Positions 31,565 through 41,315 of a stretch of 64,000 bases of DNA are shown here, in pieces. Source of the stretch: Bacillota bacterium (lineage in GTDB: Bacteria; Bacillota; Negativicutes; DSM-13327); assembly GCA_017889585.1 (NCBI GenBank), contig JAGFZX010000002.1, positions 124,001 through 188,000 on the forward strand, read 5' to 3'. The translations under genes were made by a program, and so were the position numbers. Under the pieces are notes generated by a model. The model worked only from the letters and a program-made list of their open reading frames with translations, was not told where the DNA came from and did not search any database. Each line of letters begins with the position of its first letter. Position 1 is the first letter of the stretch.

Positions 31565-32242
31565 ATGAAAAAAATAATTATTGCCATTGATGGACCAGCT
31601 GGGGCGGGAAAGAGCACAGTAGCTCAAATTGTGGGCCAGCGTCTTAATTATACTTATATTGATACAGGAGCAATGTATCGGGCGATAGCTTGGAAAGTGC
31701 TGCAAGATGGCTTAAGTGTGAATGATATAGAAGAGATTATAACTATTGCCCAAAGTATTAATATTAAGTTAAATTATATTAATGGTAAAACCAAAGTATT
31801 TGTGGATGAATATGATGTTACTGCTGAAATACGTGATCCTAGTGTTTCATGTATTGTGCCAGAAATCGCTCAAGTTGCAGCTGTACGTGAGGCTATGGTT
31901 AGACTTCAGCAATCAATGGCAGCTCAGGGTGGTGTGGTTATGGATGGTCGTGATATTGGTACACATGTGTTGCCAAATGCAGATATAAAGATATTTTTGA
32001 CAGCATCAATTGAGGAACGAGCACAGCGCCGCTGGCGAGAATTAACAGATAAAGGCTTTGTTGTTAGTTTGGAAGAACTTACGAGAGATATAGCAGCACG
32101 TGATAAAAAAGATTGCGAGCGTGATATCTCGCCATTAATACAGGCATCTGATGCCATATTGCTTGATACTACCGCGATTTCTATTGAACAAGCGGTAATT
32201 GCAATTTTGAAACTTTGTGAGGAGCGACAGGATTTTGTATAG
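31565..32242 (+). CDS. cmk: Cytidylate kinase
   Basis: A 225-residue (d)CMP kinase. P-loop IAIDGPAGAGKSTVAQIVG at residues 6-24, then YIDTGAMYRAIAW, VVMDGRDIGTHVLPNADIKI and AARDKKDCERDISPL, the standard set for Cmk. ATG 31565 lies six bases after GGAGG. Its end overlaps the plsC start by eight bases, indicating coupling; cmk-plsC-ispH is a conserved order. Confidence 0.96.
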   Translation: MKKIIIAIDGPAGAGKSTVAQIVGQRLNYTYIDTGAMYRAIAWKVLQDGLSVNDIEEIITIAQSINIKLNYINGKTKVFVDEYDVTAEIRDPSVSCIVPEIAQVAAVREAMVRLQQSMAAQGGVVMDGRDIGTHVLPNADIKIFLTASIEERAQRRWRELTDKGFVVSLEELTRDIAARDKKDCERDISPLIQASDAILLDTTAISIEQAVIAILKLCEERQDFV

Positions 32243-32825
32243 TTTTTTCAAGATATTGCTATATTACTTTTTTAAAGTATTTTTTCGCTTTAAAATTATT
32301 GGGGACGAACATATTCCGGCTAGTGGCGGTGCTGTTATTGCTGCTAATCATATTAGCTTATGGGATCCTCCTGTGATTGGTGCTGCTTGTACTCGATCAA
32401 TTAATTTTATGGCTAAGGAAGAGTTATTTGCCATATCTGCATTTAAGTGGATTATTACTAAGTTAAAAGCTTTTCCTGTACGTCGTGGCGCAGCTGATCG
32501 TACAGCCATCAGACATGCTATTAGTTTATTGAAAAATGGTGAAATTCTGGGTGTTTTTCCTGAAGGGACACGTAGCATAACAGGGGAGTTGGGCAAACCA
32601 GAACCAGGAATCGCTATGATTGTATTAAAAGCTGGGGTACCAATCATTCCTGTGGCGATCATTGGTACGAATAAAGTATTTAGAGGTGGATGTATATTGC
32701 CACAATTTATAATAAAATTTGGTAAGCCAATTATTATAAAAGAAGAAAAAGCAGATAAAGAAATGATGGAAAAGATCAGTAATACAATCATGCTAGAAAT
32801 TTCATGTTTGTTAAAAGAGAGGTAA
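32235..32825 (+). CDS. plsC: 1-acyl-sn-glycerol-3-phosphate acyltransferase
   Basis: Adds the second acyl chain in phospholipid synthesis. Motif I is NHISLWDPP (H-x4-D), motif III is FPEGTRS, and PVAIIGTNKV follows. One N-terminal hydrophobic helix anchors it in the inner membrane. TTG 32235 is ten bases after AGGAG and gives a normal N terminus (196 residues); GTG 32217 is the longer alternative. It overlaps cmk and ends two bases before the ispH ATG. Confidence 0.92.
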   Translation: MYSFFKILLYYFFKVFFRFKIIGDEHIPASGGAVIAANHISLWDPPVIGAACTRSINFMAKEELFAISAFKWIITKLKAFPVRRGAADRTAIRHAISLLKNGEILGVFPEGTRSITGELGKPEPGIAMIVLKAGVPIIPVAIIGTNKVFRGGCILPQFIIKFGKPIIIKEEKADKEMMEKISNTIMLEISCLLKER

Positions 32826-32827
32826 AT

Positions 32828-34798
32828 ATGAAGATAATTGCGGCCCAGCACAGTGGTTTTTGTTACGGCGTTAAACGTGCAGTAGGGATGGCAGAGGAGT
32901 GTATTGGCAAACCTGGCACGATACATACACTAGGACCGATTATTCATAATCCGCAAATGGTTAAGCGGTTGTCAGATGAAGGTATTAGTGTGGTGAATGA
33001 TTTATCGCAAATTAATGATAGTAGTACAGTAATAATTCGTTCACATGGTGTAGGGCCAGAGATATACGCAGAAGCTAAGGCTAAAAGTGTGGAAATAATT
33101 GATGCTACTTGCCCCCATGTGAAAAAAGCTCAGCAAGCTGCTCATCAACTATTTAAAGATGGCTATACTGTGGTAGTCATTGGAGAGAAACATCATCCCG
33201 AAGTTAAAAGTATTGTAGAATGGTCAGATAATACTGCTTTGGTGGTGGAAACAGTAGCTGAAGCTATGAAAATACCTGATTACGCCAGAATAGGTGTTGT
33301 GGCACAGACTACTTTTGGTGGCAATGTTTTTCAAGCAATTGTTGATGTTTTACAAGGTAAGTGTGATGAATTAAAAGTGAGTCGCACGATTTGTACAGCG
33401 ACAGATCTTCGTCAACAGGCAGCCCTCGCGCTAGCAAGTAAAGTGGATGTAATGATCGTGGTTGGGGGGAAAAACAGCGCTAATACTTCGCGTTTGAAAG
33501 AACTGTGTAGTGATGCTGGTAGTATTGTTTATCATATAGAAACAGCTCAGGAATTAATGATAGAATATTTTGAAGGGGTACAAACAGTAGGTATTACTGC
33601 AGGTGCATCTACCCCAGACTATTTAATTGAGGAGGTTTATCAAAAAATGCAAGAATTTGATAAGATATTAGACAGTGGGCTCAAAAAATTAGAGCAAGAT
33701 AGCATTATAAAAGGCACAGTGGTAGGTATTCGCCAAGCAGAGGTGTTTGTAGATATTGGCTACAAAGCGGAGGGTATTATCACTTTAGCAGAACTGGCAT
33801 ATCCAGTACCGGAAAATGCGGCTGACGTGGTAAGTAATGGGGAAATTATTGATGTTTATGTATTAGATGCTGAGACCCATGATGGTGTAATAAAACTTTC
33901 TAAAGTAAAAGCTGATCAAATAGTCGCGTGGGATAAATTGGAAAGTGCATTGCATGATGAGCAAACTGTAGAAGGTAAAGTATTGGAAGTTGTGAAAGGT
34001 GGTTTAAAAGTAGCAGTTTTTGGCATCAATGGCTTTATTCCTGCTTCTATGGTTGAACTTAGCTTTACAGAGGATTTATCACCTTTTGTTAATCAAACAC
34101 TCACGCTGATGCCAATTGAAGTTGATCCCATAAAAAAACGTGTTATATTATCCCGTAAAGTTTTACTAGAGAAAGAACGGCGCCTTCGAGAAGAGGCAAT
34201 TTTTACTACCTTAGCAGTGGGACAGTCCCTAACAGGTACAGTGCGGCGTATTGTTGATTTTGGTGCTTTTGTTGATATCGGCGGTATCGATGGGCTAGTT
34301 CATATTTCTGACTTGTCTTGGCATCGTGTTAAGAGCCCTCATGAGGTTGTCAGTATCGGTGATGAAGTACAGGTAACAGTTTTAAAGATTGATAATGCTG
34401 GAAAGCGAATTTCCTTGAGTTTAAAACAAGCTGGGCGTGATCCTTGGCTAGATGTGGTAGAACAATTTTCAATCAATAAAATTGTAACAGCTACAATCAG
34501 CAGAATCACGACTTTTGGGGCTTTTGCAGAATTAGTACCAGGTGTTGAAGGTTTGATTCATGTTTCGGAAATGTCAGATCAGAGAGTCCAGAAGGTAGAA
34601 GAAATAGTCAGTGTAGGGCAGCAAGTAACTGTAAAAATTTTGGATATCAATAAAGAAAATAAGCGTATTGCTCTTAGTATCAGCAAAGCGAAGGAAGATG
34701 TTGAACGAGAAGAGTATAGTGATTATTTAGGTACACAAGAGAGTACAGGTCTTACACTTGGTGATAAATTCGCTCATTTATTCAAGCAGCGGGATTAG
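32828..34798 (+). CDS. ispH: IspH-ribosomal protein S1 fusion
   Basis: A 656-residue two-part protein. Residues 1-280 are IspH (LytB), the 4Fe-4S enzyme that makes IPP and DMAPP in the MEP pathway: Cys in HSGFCYGVKRAV, DATCPHVKKAQ and RTICTATDLRQ, plus THSG-type TAGASTPDYLIEEV. Residues 300-640 hold four S1 RNA-binding repeats (GTVVGIRQAEVFVDIGYKAE, GKVLEVVKGGLKVAVFG, GTVRRIVDFGAFVDIGG, ATISRITTFGAFAELVPG). Such fusions are known from Clostridia and Negativicutes; the S1 part probably serves as ribosomal protein S1. ATG 32828 follows AAGAGAGG. Confidence 0.96.
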   Translation: MKIIAAQHSGFCYGVKRAVGMAEECIGKPGTIHTLGPIIHNPQMVKRLSDEGISVVNDLSQINDSSTVIIRSHGVGPEIYAEAKAKSVEIIDATCPHVKKAQQAAHQLFKDGYTVVVIGEKHHPEVKSIVEWSDNTALVVETVAEAMKIPDYARIGVVAQTTFGGNVFQAIVDVLQGKCDELKVSRTICTATDLRQQAALALASKVDVMIVVGGKNSANTSRLKELCSDAGSIVYHIETAQELMIEYFEGVQTVGITAGASTPDYLIEEVYQKMQEFDKILDSGLKKLEQDSIIKGTVVGIRQAEVFVDIGYKAEGIITLAELAYPVPENAADVVSNGEIIDVYVLDAETHDGVIKLSKVKADQIVAWDKLESALHDEQTVEGKVLEVVKGGLKVAVFGINGFIPASMVELSFTEDLSPFVNQTLTLMPIEVDPIKKRVILSRKVLLEKERRLREEAIFTTLAVGQSLTGTVRRIVDFGAFVDIGGIDGLVHISDLSWHRVKSPHEVVSIGDEVQVTVLKIDNAGKRISLSLKQAGRDPWLDVVEQFSINKIVTATISRITTFGAFAELVPGVEGLIHVSEMSDQRVQKVEEIVSVGQQVTVKILDINKENKRIALSISKAKEDVEREEYSDYLGTQESTGLTLGDKFAHLFKQRD

Positions 34799-34810
34799 GG
34801 AGATGACAGG

Positions 34811-35866
34811 GTGCGTCAATCACGGAAATTAGATCATATAAAATATTCTCTATCACTTGCAGACGGTCCTGGCATTAGTGGGTTTGCCGATATTGGGCTT
34901 ATACATAATTGTTTGCCTAATTTAGGATGGGATGAGCTTGATATTTCAAGCTCAATTGCTGGTATACCTATTAATAATCCGCTTATCATTAATGCGATTA
35001 CTGGTGGCGCTCATGATGTTACAACAGTGAATGGACAGATTGCTGAGTTTGCACGCTTGACAAATACAGCAATGGCTGTTGGTTCTCAATATGCAGCACT
35101 TGAATATCCTGAAGTTGAGCAGTCTTATAAAATTGTTCGAGAAAAGAATCCTAACGGCATTATTTTTGCAAATTTAGGAGCTTATGCTACCCCAAGGCAA
35201 GCACAGCTGGCAGTAGACATGATAGATGCACAAGCTATTCAGATTCATTTAAACGTAGCCCAGGAACTTATTATGACTGAGGGCGACCGAGATTTTTCAG
35301 GGTATTTAATTAATATTGCTAATATTGTTGAGAGGGTTAAGGTTCCTGTCATTGTAAAAGAAGTAGGTTGTGGTATTGCTAAAGAACAAGCTAAACAACT
35401 CGCAGAGATAGGCATTAAGGCTATTGATGTTGGCGGCATGGGTGGAACTAACTTTTTGGCGATTGAAGCAGCCCGCAGTCAAATTGACATATATCCTGAA
35501 ACATTGAGCTGGGGAATTCCGACGGCAATCAGTGCAGTGGAAATAATGTCAGTCCTTCCCAGACATGTTGATATGGTGGTGTCAGGTGGTATACGTACAG
35601 CCCTCGATGTGGTGAAATCCCTGGCATTAGGGGGCACCGGGGTAGGTATGGCTACACCGATCATTAGAATGTTGCATGAAAAAGATATTGAGTATACTGT
35701 GAATTGGTTTAATAATCTTTTGCATGAGATTAAATGTTATATGATATTATCAGGGATAGCTAACATAAAGGATTCAGCAAAAGTACCAGTGGTCATCACT
35801 GGTTATACTAAGGAATGGTTGATGGCCCGTGGAATTGATACAACTCAATATGGAATTAGAACGTAA
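34811..35866 (+). CDS. fni: Isopentenyl-diphosphate delta-isomerase, type 2
   Basis: A 351-residue FMN- and NAD(P)H-dependent enzyme that interconverts IPP and DMAPP. Recognisable motifs: ADIGLIHNCLPNLGWDELDI, NPLIINAITGGAHDVTTVNG, IQIHLNVAQELIMTEGDRDF, IDVGGMGGTNFLAIE and VVSGGIRTALDVVKSLALGG. GTG 34811 is preceded by AGGGAG. It follows ispH-S1 by 12 bases, so the last two isoprenoid steps are co-located. A long terminator follows. Confidence 0.94.
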   Translation: MRQSRKLDHIKYSLSLADGPGISGFADIGLIHNCLPNLGWDELDISSSIAGIPINNPLIINAITGGAHDVTTVNGQIAEFARLTNTAMAVGSQYAALEYPEVEQSYKIVREKNPNGIIFANLGAYATPRQAQLAVDMIDAQAIQIHLNVAQELIMTEGDRDFSGYLINIANIVERVKVPVIVKEVGCGIAKEQAKQLAEIGIKAIDVGGMGGTNFLAIEAARSQIDIYPETLSWGIPTAISAVEIMSVLPRHVDMVVSGGIRTALDVVKSLALGGTGVGMATPIIRMLHEKDIEYTVNWFNNLLHEIKCYMILSGIANIKDSAKVPVVITGYTKEWLMARGIDTTQYGIRT

Positions 35867-35883
35867 TACATATTCTCATTCCG

Positions 35884-35944
35884 CGTAAAAATAATACGAA
35901 AAAAGCATGACTGATGTTATGCTTTTTTTCGTATTACTTTTACG
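35884..35944. terminator. Long bidirectional hairpin after fni
   Basis: A stem of about 25 bp (35884-35908 with 35919-35944) containing ATACGAAAAAAGCAT and its complement, ten-base loop. Confidence 0.8.
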
Positions 35945-35989
35945 ATAAGGGGGAAAGATAAGCCATAAAATATAGTAGAGGTGAATAAT

Positions 35990-36751
35990 ATGAATATGCC
36001 AATAGGAATGATGATGCTATTGGTGGTTGGAGTCTTGGTTTACTTTGGTATTGCCCACAGAATACTTGATAGAATGCGTTTAACAGATAAGCAGGCTTTA
36101 CTGTTTATTGCCGCTATCATAGTGGGTAGCTTTATCGACATTCCTCTTATGAGTGCTCCAGTACAGCTAAGTATTAATGTAGGAGGAGCACTGCTGCCTG
36201 CCTTACTAGCTGTCTGGTTAATTTTTAAGGCAGATGAGACAGGTGAGAAATTACGAGCAATATTTGCAACTATTTTAGTCGCTGCAGCGGTATCTTTAGG
36301 GTCACGTTACTTGCCATACGAACCAGAAAATATGTTTTTGGACCCTAAACTTATTTATGGTATTTCAGCAGGCATGATTGCTTATTTGGCTGGGCGCTCC
36401 CGTCGCAGTGCCTTTATAGGTGGGGTCTTAGGCATTGTTTTAAGTGATATTATCCACATGACTACAATTATTAGGTTGGGTATTCCTGGAACAACTGACG
36501 TTGGAGGAGCTGGTGCTTTTGATGTAGTCATTATTGCCGGTATTGTAGCTGTAATGGTTGCTGAGCTTGTAGGAGAAACTCGGGAAAAATTGCAGGGTGG
36601 ACCCATTCTAGGTAACCATCGTCCAGAAGGATTATATGAATTTAGTAAGGAAATCTCTCACACTGATCAAAAACGTAAAGCGACTATTAAGCAAGATGAT
36701 AGTAATTCTGATCATAATGATCAGAAAAATAGAGGTGATAATAATGAATAG
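35990..36751 (+). CDS. DUF1614-like polytopic membrane protein
   Basis: A 253-residue membrane protein with about seven hydrophobic segments (residues 5-25, 38-58, 65-85, 95-115, 125-145, 150-170, 180-200) and a charged C-terminal tail of 45 residues. Phrases such as INVGGALLPALLAVWLI, LGSRYLPYEPENMFLDPKL and DVGGAGAFDVVIIAGIVAV recall DUF1614 proteins of spore-forming Clostridia. ATG 35990 is six bases from GAGGTGA. Its last eight bases overlap spoIIP, so the two are almost certainly cotranscribed; a role in engulfment or spore membranes is inferred from that only. Confidence 0.8.
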   Translation: MNMPIGMMMLLVVGVLVYFGIAHRILDRMRLTDKQALLFIAAIIVGSFIDIPLMSAPVQLSINVGGALLPALLAVWLIFKADETGEKLRAIFATILVAAAVSLGSRYLPYEPENMFLDPKLIYGISAGMIAYLAGRSRRSAFIGGVLGIVLSDIIHMTTIIRLGIPGTTDVGGAGAFDVVIIAGIVAVMVAELVGETREKLQGGPILGNHRPEGLYEFSKEISHTDQKRKATIKQDDSNSDHNDQKNRGDNNE

Positions 36752-37907
36752 GTTATGGGGAATAATTGTTGTTTTATTGTTCTTGTGTAGTACAATGATT
36801 AATTATGCTTACGCTCAGCAACCAGCTGAGCGGGGTTATGTTTCCTTTATTGATGAGAATGGTGTTACTGTTTATATAACTGGTTGGCAAACACGGATAG
36901 GCGATCAGTGTATTACAGAAAATAATAAGCGGTTTGAAGTTGTGAATATTGAAGGCGAAATAGCTCACGTAAATTTTATTGGTGAAGTTGATTTGACCCA
37001 ATATGGACAACCTATGAATAATAAGTTATTAAGTATTTTAAGTCCACACATTGCCTGGGCTCAAGGCAAAGGCAAGGTAGCTATTTATCATACTCATTCT
37101 GATGAGTCTTATGTCCCGACTGATGGAAAAGAAAGTATCCTAGGGGCTGGGGGAATTTATAAAGTAGGGGATTCTTTTACAAGTGCTCTTCAAGCTAATG
37201 GCATGGAAGTTATTCACTCTGATGCCAAACATGATCCCCATGACAATATGGCTTATGAACGATCTCGACGCACTGTTGTAGATCTTTTAAAACAACAACC
37301 TGATGCTATTTTCGATGTTCATCGTGATGCTGTGCCACCTGAAGTTTATAGTACTACTATAAACGGACAGGATGTTAGCAAAGTACAGTTAGTGGTCGGT
37401 AAATATGGAGCAACTGGTAAACAAATCGAAGACTATGCTCTGCAAATTAAAGCTGCTTCAGATAAGCAACATCCTGGTCTGATAAAAGGCATCTTTTTTG
37501 CAAAAGGCGGAGATTATAATCAAGATTTATTTCCCAAATCTATGTTATTGGAAGTAGGGGCACATACTAATAGCCGCCAATCTGCAGAGAGAGGTGTTGC
37601 GTTATTTGCTGATGTTATTCCTACTATATTAGGGAAAACAGCTGCTACTCCTGAAAATACAGCGGGAACAACTGGATTTGGTACTACAGAAGCAGGGCCA
37701 TCTGGTGCTAGTAAATCAATAGGATGGATTGTAGGATTCGTTATTGTTGGTATAGCAGCCTTTTTGTTCTTAAGCACTGGCAGTATGAAAGAAGCAAAAT
37801 CAAAACTTAAACAGTTTACTACAACTGAATTCGCTAACTTTTTCGGTTCTGTTAGGAAAGGCAAAAAACAAGCTAAAAAAACAAATAATGAAAAAGATGA
37901 AGATTAG
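36744..37907 (+). CDS. spoIIP: Stage II sporulation protein P
   Basis: A 387-residue exported peptidoglycan amidase/endopeptidase that thins the septum and drives engulfment with SpoIID and SpoIIM. Signal peptide at residues 4-24 (LWGIIVVLLFLCSTMINYAY), catalytic block VAIYHTHSDESYVPTDGKES, then FDVHRDAVP and LLEVGAHTNSRQSAERGV with the zinc-type His and Glu ligands; a C-terminal membrane helix (GWIVGFVIVGIAAFLFLST) follows a Thr/Gly-rich linker. ATG 36744 follows GAGGTGATAAT and overlaps the DUF1614-like gene. Confidence 0.94.
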   Translation: MNRLWGIIVVLLFLCSTMINYAYAQQPAERGYVSFIDENGVTVYITGWQTRIGDQCITENNKRFEVVNIEGEIAHVNFIGEVDLTQYGQPMNNKLLSILSPHIAWAQGKGKVAIYHTHSDESYVPTDGKESILGAGGIYKVGDSFTSALQANGMEVIHSDAKHDPHDNMAYERSRRTVVDLLKQQPDAIFDVHRDAVPPEVYSTTINGQDVSKVQLVVGKYGATGKQIEDYALQIKAASDKQHPGLIKGIFFAKGGDYNQDLFPKSMLLEVGAHTNSRQSAERGVALFADVIPTILGKTAATPENTAGTTGFGTTEAGPSGASKSIGWIVGFVIVGIAAFLFLSTGSMKEAKSKLKQFTTTEFANFFGSVRKGKKQAKKTNNEKDED

Positions 37908-37994
37908 TATTGACGTAGATCAATTATTTTCACATAATATAAGTAGTGCCTCATTAATAATTGTAGTATTTATTGGAAATAGTATAGATTCCGT

Positions 37995-38034
37995 AAATAC
38001 AGAGTGATGCTTTTTTCATCACTCTGTATTTATT
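37995..38034. terminator. Terminator after spoIIP
   Basis: AAATACAGAGTGATG (37995-38009) pairs exactly with CATCACTCTGTATTT (38017-38031). Confidence 0.85.
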
Positions 38035-38082
38035 TGCAGGAAATAAATAAATAATAAGGAATATACACAAGAGGTGAGAAAT

Positions 38083-39390
38083 TTGGCATATAACGGTATT
38101 ATTGCAACAGTTATACCAGATACAATTGCCGCTCAATTGGGATTAGAGCCTGGCGATCGTTTAATCACAGTTGACGGAGAGAGTATCAGAGATATTATTG
38201 ATTTGAGTTTTGCATTAGCAGATGAGAGTGTAGAACTTGTAATTGAAAAGCAAAATGGTGATCGGGAAATTCTGGAAATCGAAAAAAAATATGATGAAGA
38301 TTTAGGTATTGAATTTGAAAGTGCGGTTTTTGATGGTGTACGGCGGTGTGCCAATAAATGCATTTTTTGTTTTGTAGACCAAATGGCACCAGGTATGAGG
38401 GAAAGTTTATATGTCAAAGATGATGACTATAGGCTATCGTTTTTATATGGGAACTTTGTTACACTAACTAATAGTGGTCCCCAGGATATTAATCGAATTA
38501 GCAGGCTTCACTTATCACCCCTATATATATCAGTACATACCACAAATAGTGATTTGCGTAAAAAAATGCTAAATAATAAGAATGCAGGCAAAATTATGGA
38601 GCAGTTAAGCACGTTAATTACTAATGGTATTGAGATGCACACTCAAGTTGTATTATGCCCAAATATCAATGATGGCGACGAACTGGAAAAAACTATTAAT
38701 GATTTATATTCCCTGCATCCTAGTATTTTATCTATGGCTATTGTTCCTGTAGGACTCAGCCGCTACCGAGAAAATTGTTATTCCCTAGAAGTATTTACCC
38801 CTAAGAAGGCCCTTGATGTTGTTACTATGGTAAATAAATGGCAGCAAAAGTGTCGTAAGAAAAGCGGTACATCTTTTGTATACTTATCTGATGAATTTTA
38901 TCTTGCCGCGAATCAACCTATACCTGAATACGACTTGTATGATGGATTTCCCCAATTAGAAAATGGTATCGGCCTTATTCGAAATTTCCTACATGAATGG
39001 CAGCGGGAAGCTATAGTGGCAACTGGTTATCAAACGCCCCATCACCTAGATGTAGTATGTGGTGTATCAGCACAACAAGTTTTGGAACCTCTATTAGCTG
39101 CTGTAAAAATCCCCAATTTGACAATTGGTGTTATAGTTGTTGAGAATGAGTTTTTTGGTAAAGATATAACTGTCAGTGGTTTATTAACTGGTCAGGATAT
39201 AGCTCGCACGTTGACACAAGGTAGTGAAGCGCGAACAGGGGTTATCATTCCTGGTACCGCCTTAAGAAGAGGTGAAGGGGTCTTTTTGGACAATATGACA
39301 TTGGATGAGCTAGAACGCCATGTAGCTGTTCCTGTACGTGCTGTATATGGTGCTGAAGATTTACGGGAATTATTACAGTCTTGGAGGTAA
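38083..39390 (+). CDS. DUF512 family radical SAM protein with PDZ-like N terminus
   Basis: A 435-residue protein. Residues 1-75 are PDZ-like (GIIATVIPDTIAAQLGLEPG, DRLITVDGESI). A radical-SAM-type cluster follows, RRCANKCIFCFVDQMAPGMR (C-x3-C-x2-C), then DDYRLSFLYGNFVTLTN and, towards the C terminus, the DUF512 block (FVYLSDEFYLAA, GFPQLENGIGLIRNF). Its reaction is unknown. TTG 38083 lies at proper distance from AAGAGGTGAGA; GTG 38074 is inside that site. In many Clostridia and Negativicutes the gene is just upstream of der, as here with only cobO in between. Confidence 0.88.
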   Translation: MAYNGIIATVIPDTIAAQLGLEPGDRLITVDGESIRDIIDLSFALADESVELVIEKQNGDREILEIEKKYDEDLGIEFESAVFDGVRRCANKCIFCFVDQMAPGMRESLYVKDDDYRLSFLYGNFVTLTNSGPQDINRISRLHLSPLYISVHTTNSDLRKKMLNNKNAGKIMEQLSTLITNGIEMHTQVVLCPNINDGDELEKTINDLYSLHPSILSMAIVPVGLSRYRENCYSLEVFTPKKALDVVTMVNKWQQKCRKKSGTSFVYLSDEFYLAANQPIPEYDLYDGFPQLENGIGLIRNFLHEWQREAIVATGYQTPHHLDVVCGVSAQQVLEPLLAAVKIPNLTIGVIVVENEFFGKDITVSGLLTGQDIARTLTQGSEARTGVIIPGTALRRGEGVFLDNMTLDELERHVAVPVRAVYGAEDLRELLQSWR

Positions 39391-39394
39391 TATT

Positions 39395-39931
39395 ATGGCT
39401 GATCTTGGGCTGATTCAAGTATATACTGGTAATGGTAAGGGGAAAACTACTGCTAGCATGGGCTTGGCATTTAGGTCATGTGGACATGGATTTAAAGTAT
39501 GTATGATTCAATTTATGAAGGATAATAAAGAATACGGTGAATTCAAGGCCACTAAGTATCTGCCTGGTTTCAAACTTATTCAAGTTGGGCGCAATGATTT
39601 TGTCAATCTAGAAAATCCCGAAGAAATCGATATTAATCTGGCAGCGCAAGGTTGGAAGCTGGCAAAGTCCATCATCTTGTCTGGAGAATATGATATTGTT
39701 ATTCTTGATGAAATTAATGTGGCTATGGCTTCAAAGTTGCTCGATGTTGATGCAGTTGTAAAGTTTTTAACAGAGGATTGTAAAATTTTGATAAAAATGC
39801 CGGAAGTAATCTTGACAGGCCGATATGCCCCACCCCAAATTATTGAAATTGCCCATTTGGTAACTGAAATGCAGGAAGTTCGTCATAATTATGCAGATGG
39901 GATGGAGTCTCGTCAAGGTATTGAATTTTAA
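39395..39931 (+). CDS. cobO: Cob(I)yrinic acid a,c-diamide adenosyltransferase (CobO/BtuR)
   Basis: A 178-residue P-loop enzyme transferring adenosyl from ATP to cob(I)alamin precursors. P-loop YTGNGKGKTTASMGLAFRSC at residues 9-28, DIVILDEINVAM as Walker B, and LTGRYAPPQIIEIAHLVTEM near the end. ATG 39395 follows TTGGAGGTAATATT; a longer frame begins at 39338 inside the previous gene. A second, unrelated (PduO-type) adenosyltransferase begins at 63876. Confidence 0.94.
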   Translation: MADLGLIQVYTGNGKGKTTASMGLAFRSCGHGFKVCMIQFMKDNKEYGEFKATKYLPGFKLIQVGRNDFVNLENPEEIDINLAAQGWKLAKSIILSGEYDIVILDEINVAMASKLLDVDAVVKFLTEDCKILIKMPEVILTGRYAPPQIIEIAHLVTEMQEVRHNYADGMESRQGIEF

Positions 39932-39965
39932 AGAATATATTGATGTGTATAGGAGATATATATAT

Positions 39966-41288
39966 ATGAATAAACCAATAGTAGCCATTGTTGGACGTCC
40001 GAATGTTGGTAAGTCAACTTTATTTAATTACATAGGCCAGAAAAGGGTTTCAATTGTGGAAGATATGCCTGGGGTGACTCGAGATCGCATTTACCTTGAC
40101 GCAGAATGGCTTGATCGTGAATTTACGATGATTGATACTGGTGGTATTGAACTAGAATCAACAGACAAAATTTTAACATCCATGCGTTATCAAGCTAAAC
40201 TGGCCATTGAAGAAGCAGATGTAATTTTATTTATTGTGGATGGTAAGGTGGGTTTAACATCCGCAGATGAAGCAGTTGGTATCATTTTGCGTAATACGCG
40301 TAAGCCAGTAATCGTAGTTGTCAATAAAGTTGACAATATGCAAAAAGCCAATGAAATTTATGAATTTTACAATTTAGGACTTGGTGATCCAATTGCAATT
40401 TCAGCGGCAAATGCCTTAAATATTGGAGATTTGCTTGATGAAGTTGTTAAATGCTTGCCAAATGAAGAAATAGTAGAAGAAGATAATGAAAAAATTAAAG
40501 TTGCAATCATTGGTCGTCCGAATGTAGGAAAATCTTCATTGGTTAATCTTTTGGTTGGTGAAGAACGGGTTATTGTAAGTGATGTAGCTGGTACGACTCG
40601 TGATGCTATCGATACTCATTTTACCAAAGATGATACTGAATTTATATTGATTGATACTGCTGGCATGAGGCGTAAAGCTCGAATAGAGCTGCCTGTAGAA
40701 CGATATAGTGTTATGCGTGCCCTGCGGGCAGTTGACCGCTCTGATGTTGTCTTGATGGTGGTTGATGCAGTAGATGGTGTTACTGAACAGGATAAAAAAA
40801 TTGCAGGCTATGCCCATGATGCAGGTAAGGCTTGTGTTATTATTGTCAACAAATGGGATTTGGTGGAGAAAGATAGTAAGACAACTCTTCGTTATACTGA
40901 AAATATTCGCACAGAGCTCGCGTTTATGCAATATGCACCTGTCTTGTTTGTTTCAGCTCTTACCAAGCAACGGGTATCACGGATTACAGAATTAATAAAA
41001 TTTGTGGCGGAGCAACATACCATGCGTGTAGCGACCAGTGTTTTAACCCAAGTTATTGAGGATGCAGTGTCCATTAATCCTCCACCGTCCCAACATGGTC
41101 AACGTTTAAAAATAATGTTTACTACCCAACCAAATGTAAAACCGCCGACATTTGTCTTTTTTGTGAACGATCCGGAAATTATGCATTTTTCCTATTTGCG
41201 CTTTTTAGAAAATAAACTACGGGAAAGCTTCGGTTTTGAAGGAACACCTTTAAAATTGGTGGTGCGTGGACGTAAAGAAGAAGATTGA
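39966..41288 (+). CDS. der: Ribosome biogenesis GTPase Der (EngA)
   Basis: A 440-residue tandem GTPase needed for 50S maturation. First G domain: VGRPNVGKSTLFNYIG (residues 9-24), DMPGVTRDR, DTGGIE, NKVDN. Second: IGRPNVGKSSLVNLLVG, SDVAGTTRDAIDTHF, DTAGMRRKARI, NKWDL. The C-terminal KH-like domain includes VNDPEIMHFSYLRFLENKLR and EGTPLKLVVRGRK. ATG 39966 follows ATAGGAGATAT; the frame opens earlier within cobO. plsY follows, the usual der-plsY order. Confidence 0.97.
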   Translation: MNKPIVAIVGRPNVGKSTLFNYIGQKRVSIVEDMPGVTRDRIYLDAEWLDREFTMIDTGGIELESTDKILTSMRYQAKLAIEEADVILFIVDGKVGLTSADEAVGIILRNTRKPVIVVVNKVDNMQKANEIYEFYNLGLGDPIAISAANALNIGDLLDEVVKCLPNEEIVEEDNEKIKVAIIGRPNVGKSSLVNLLVGEERVIVSDVAGTTRDAIDTHFTKDDTEFILIDTAGMRRKARIELPVERYSVMRALRAVDRSDVVLMVVDAVDGVTEQDKKIAGYAHDAGKACVIIVNKWDLVEKDSKTTLRYTENIRTELAFMQYAPVLFVSALTKQRVSRITELIKFVAEQHTMRVATSVLTQVIEDAVSINPPPSQHGQRLKIMFTTQPNVKPPTFVFFVNDPEIMHFSYLRFLENKLRESFGFEGTPLKLVVRGRKEED

Positions 41289-41315
41289 AAATAACATAGG
41301 GAGGAGAGTGATGAA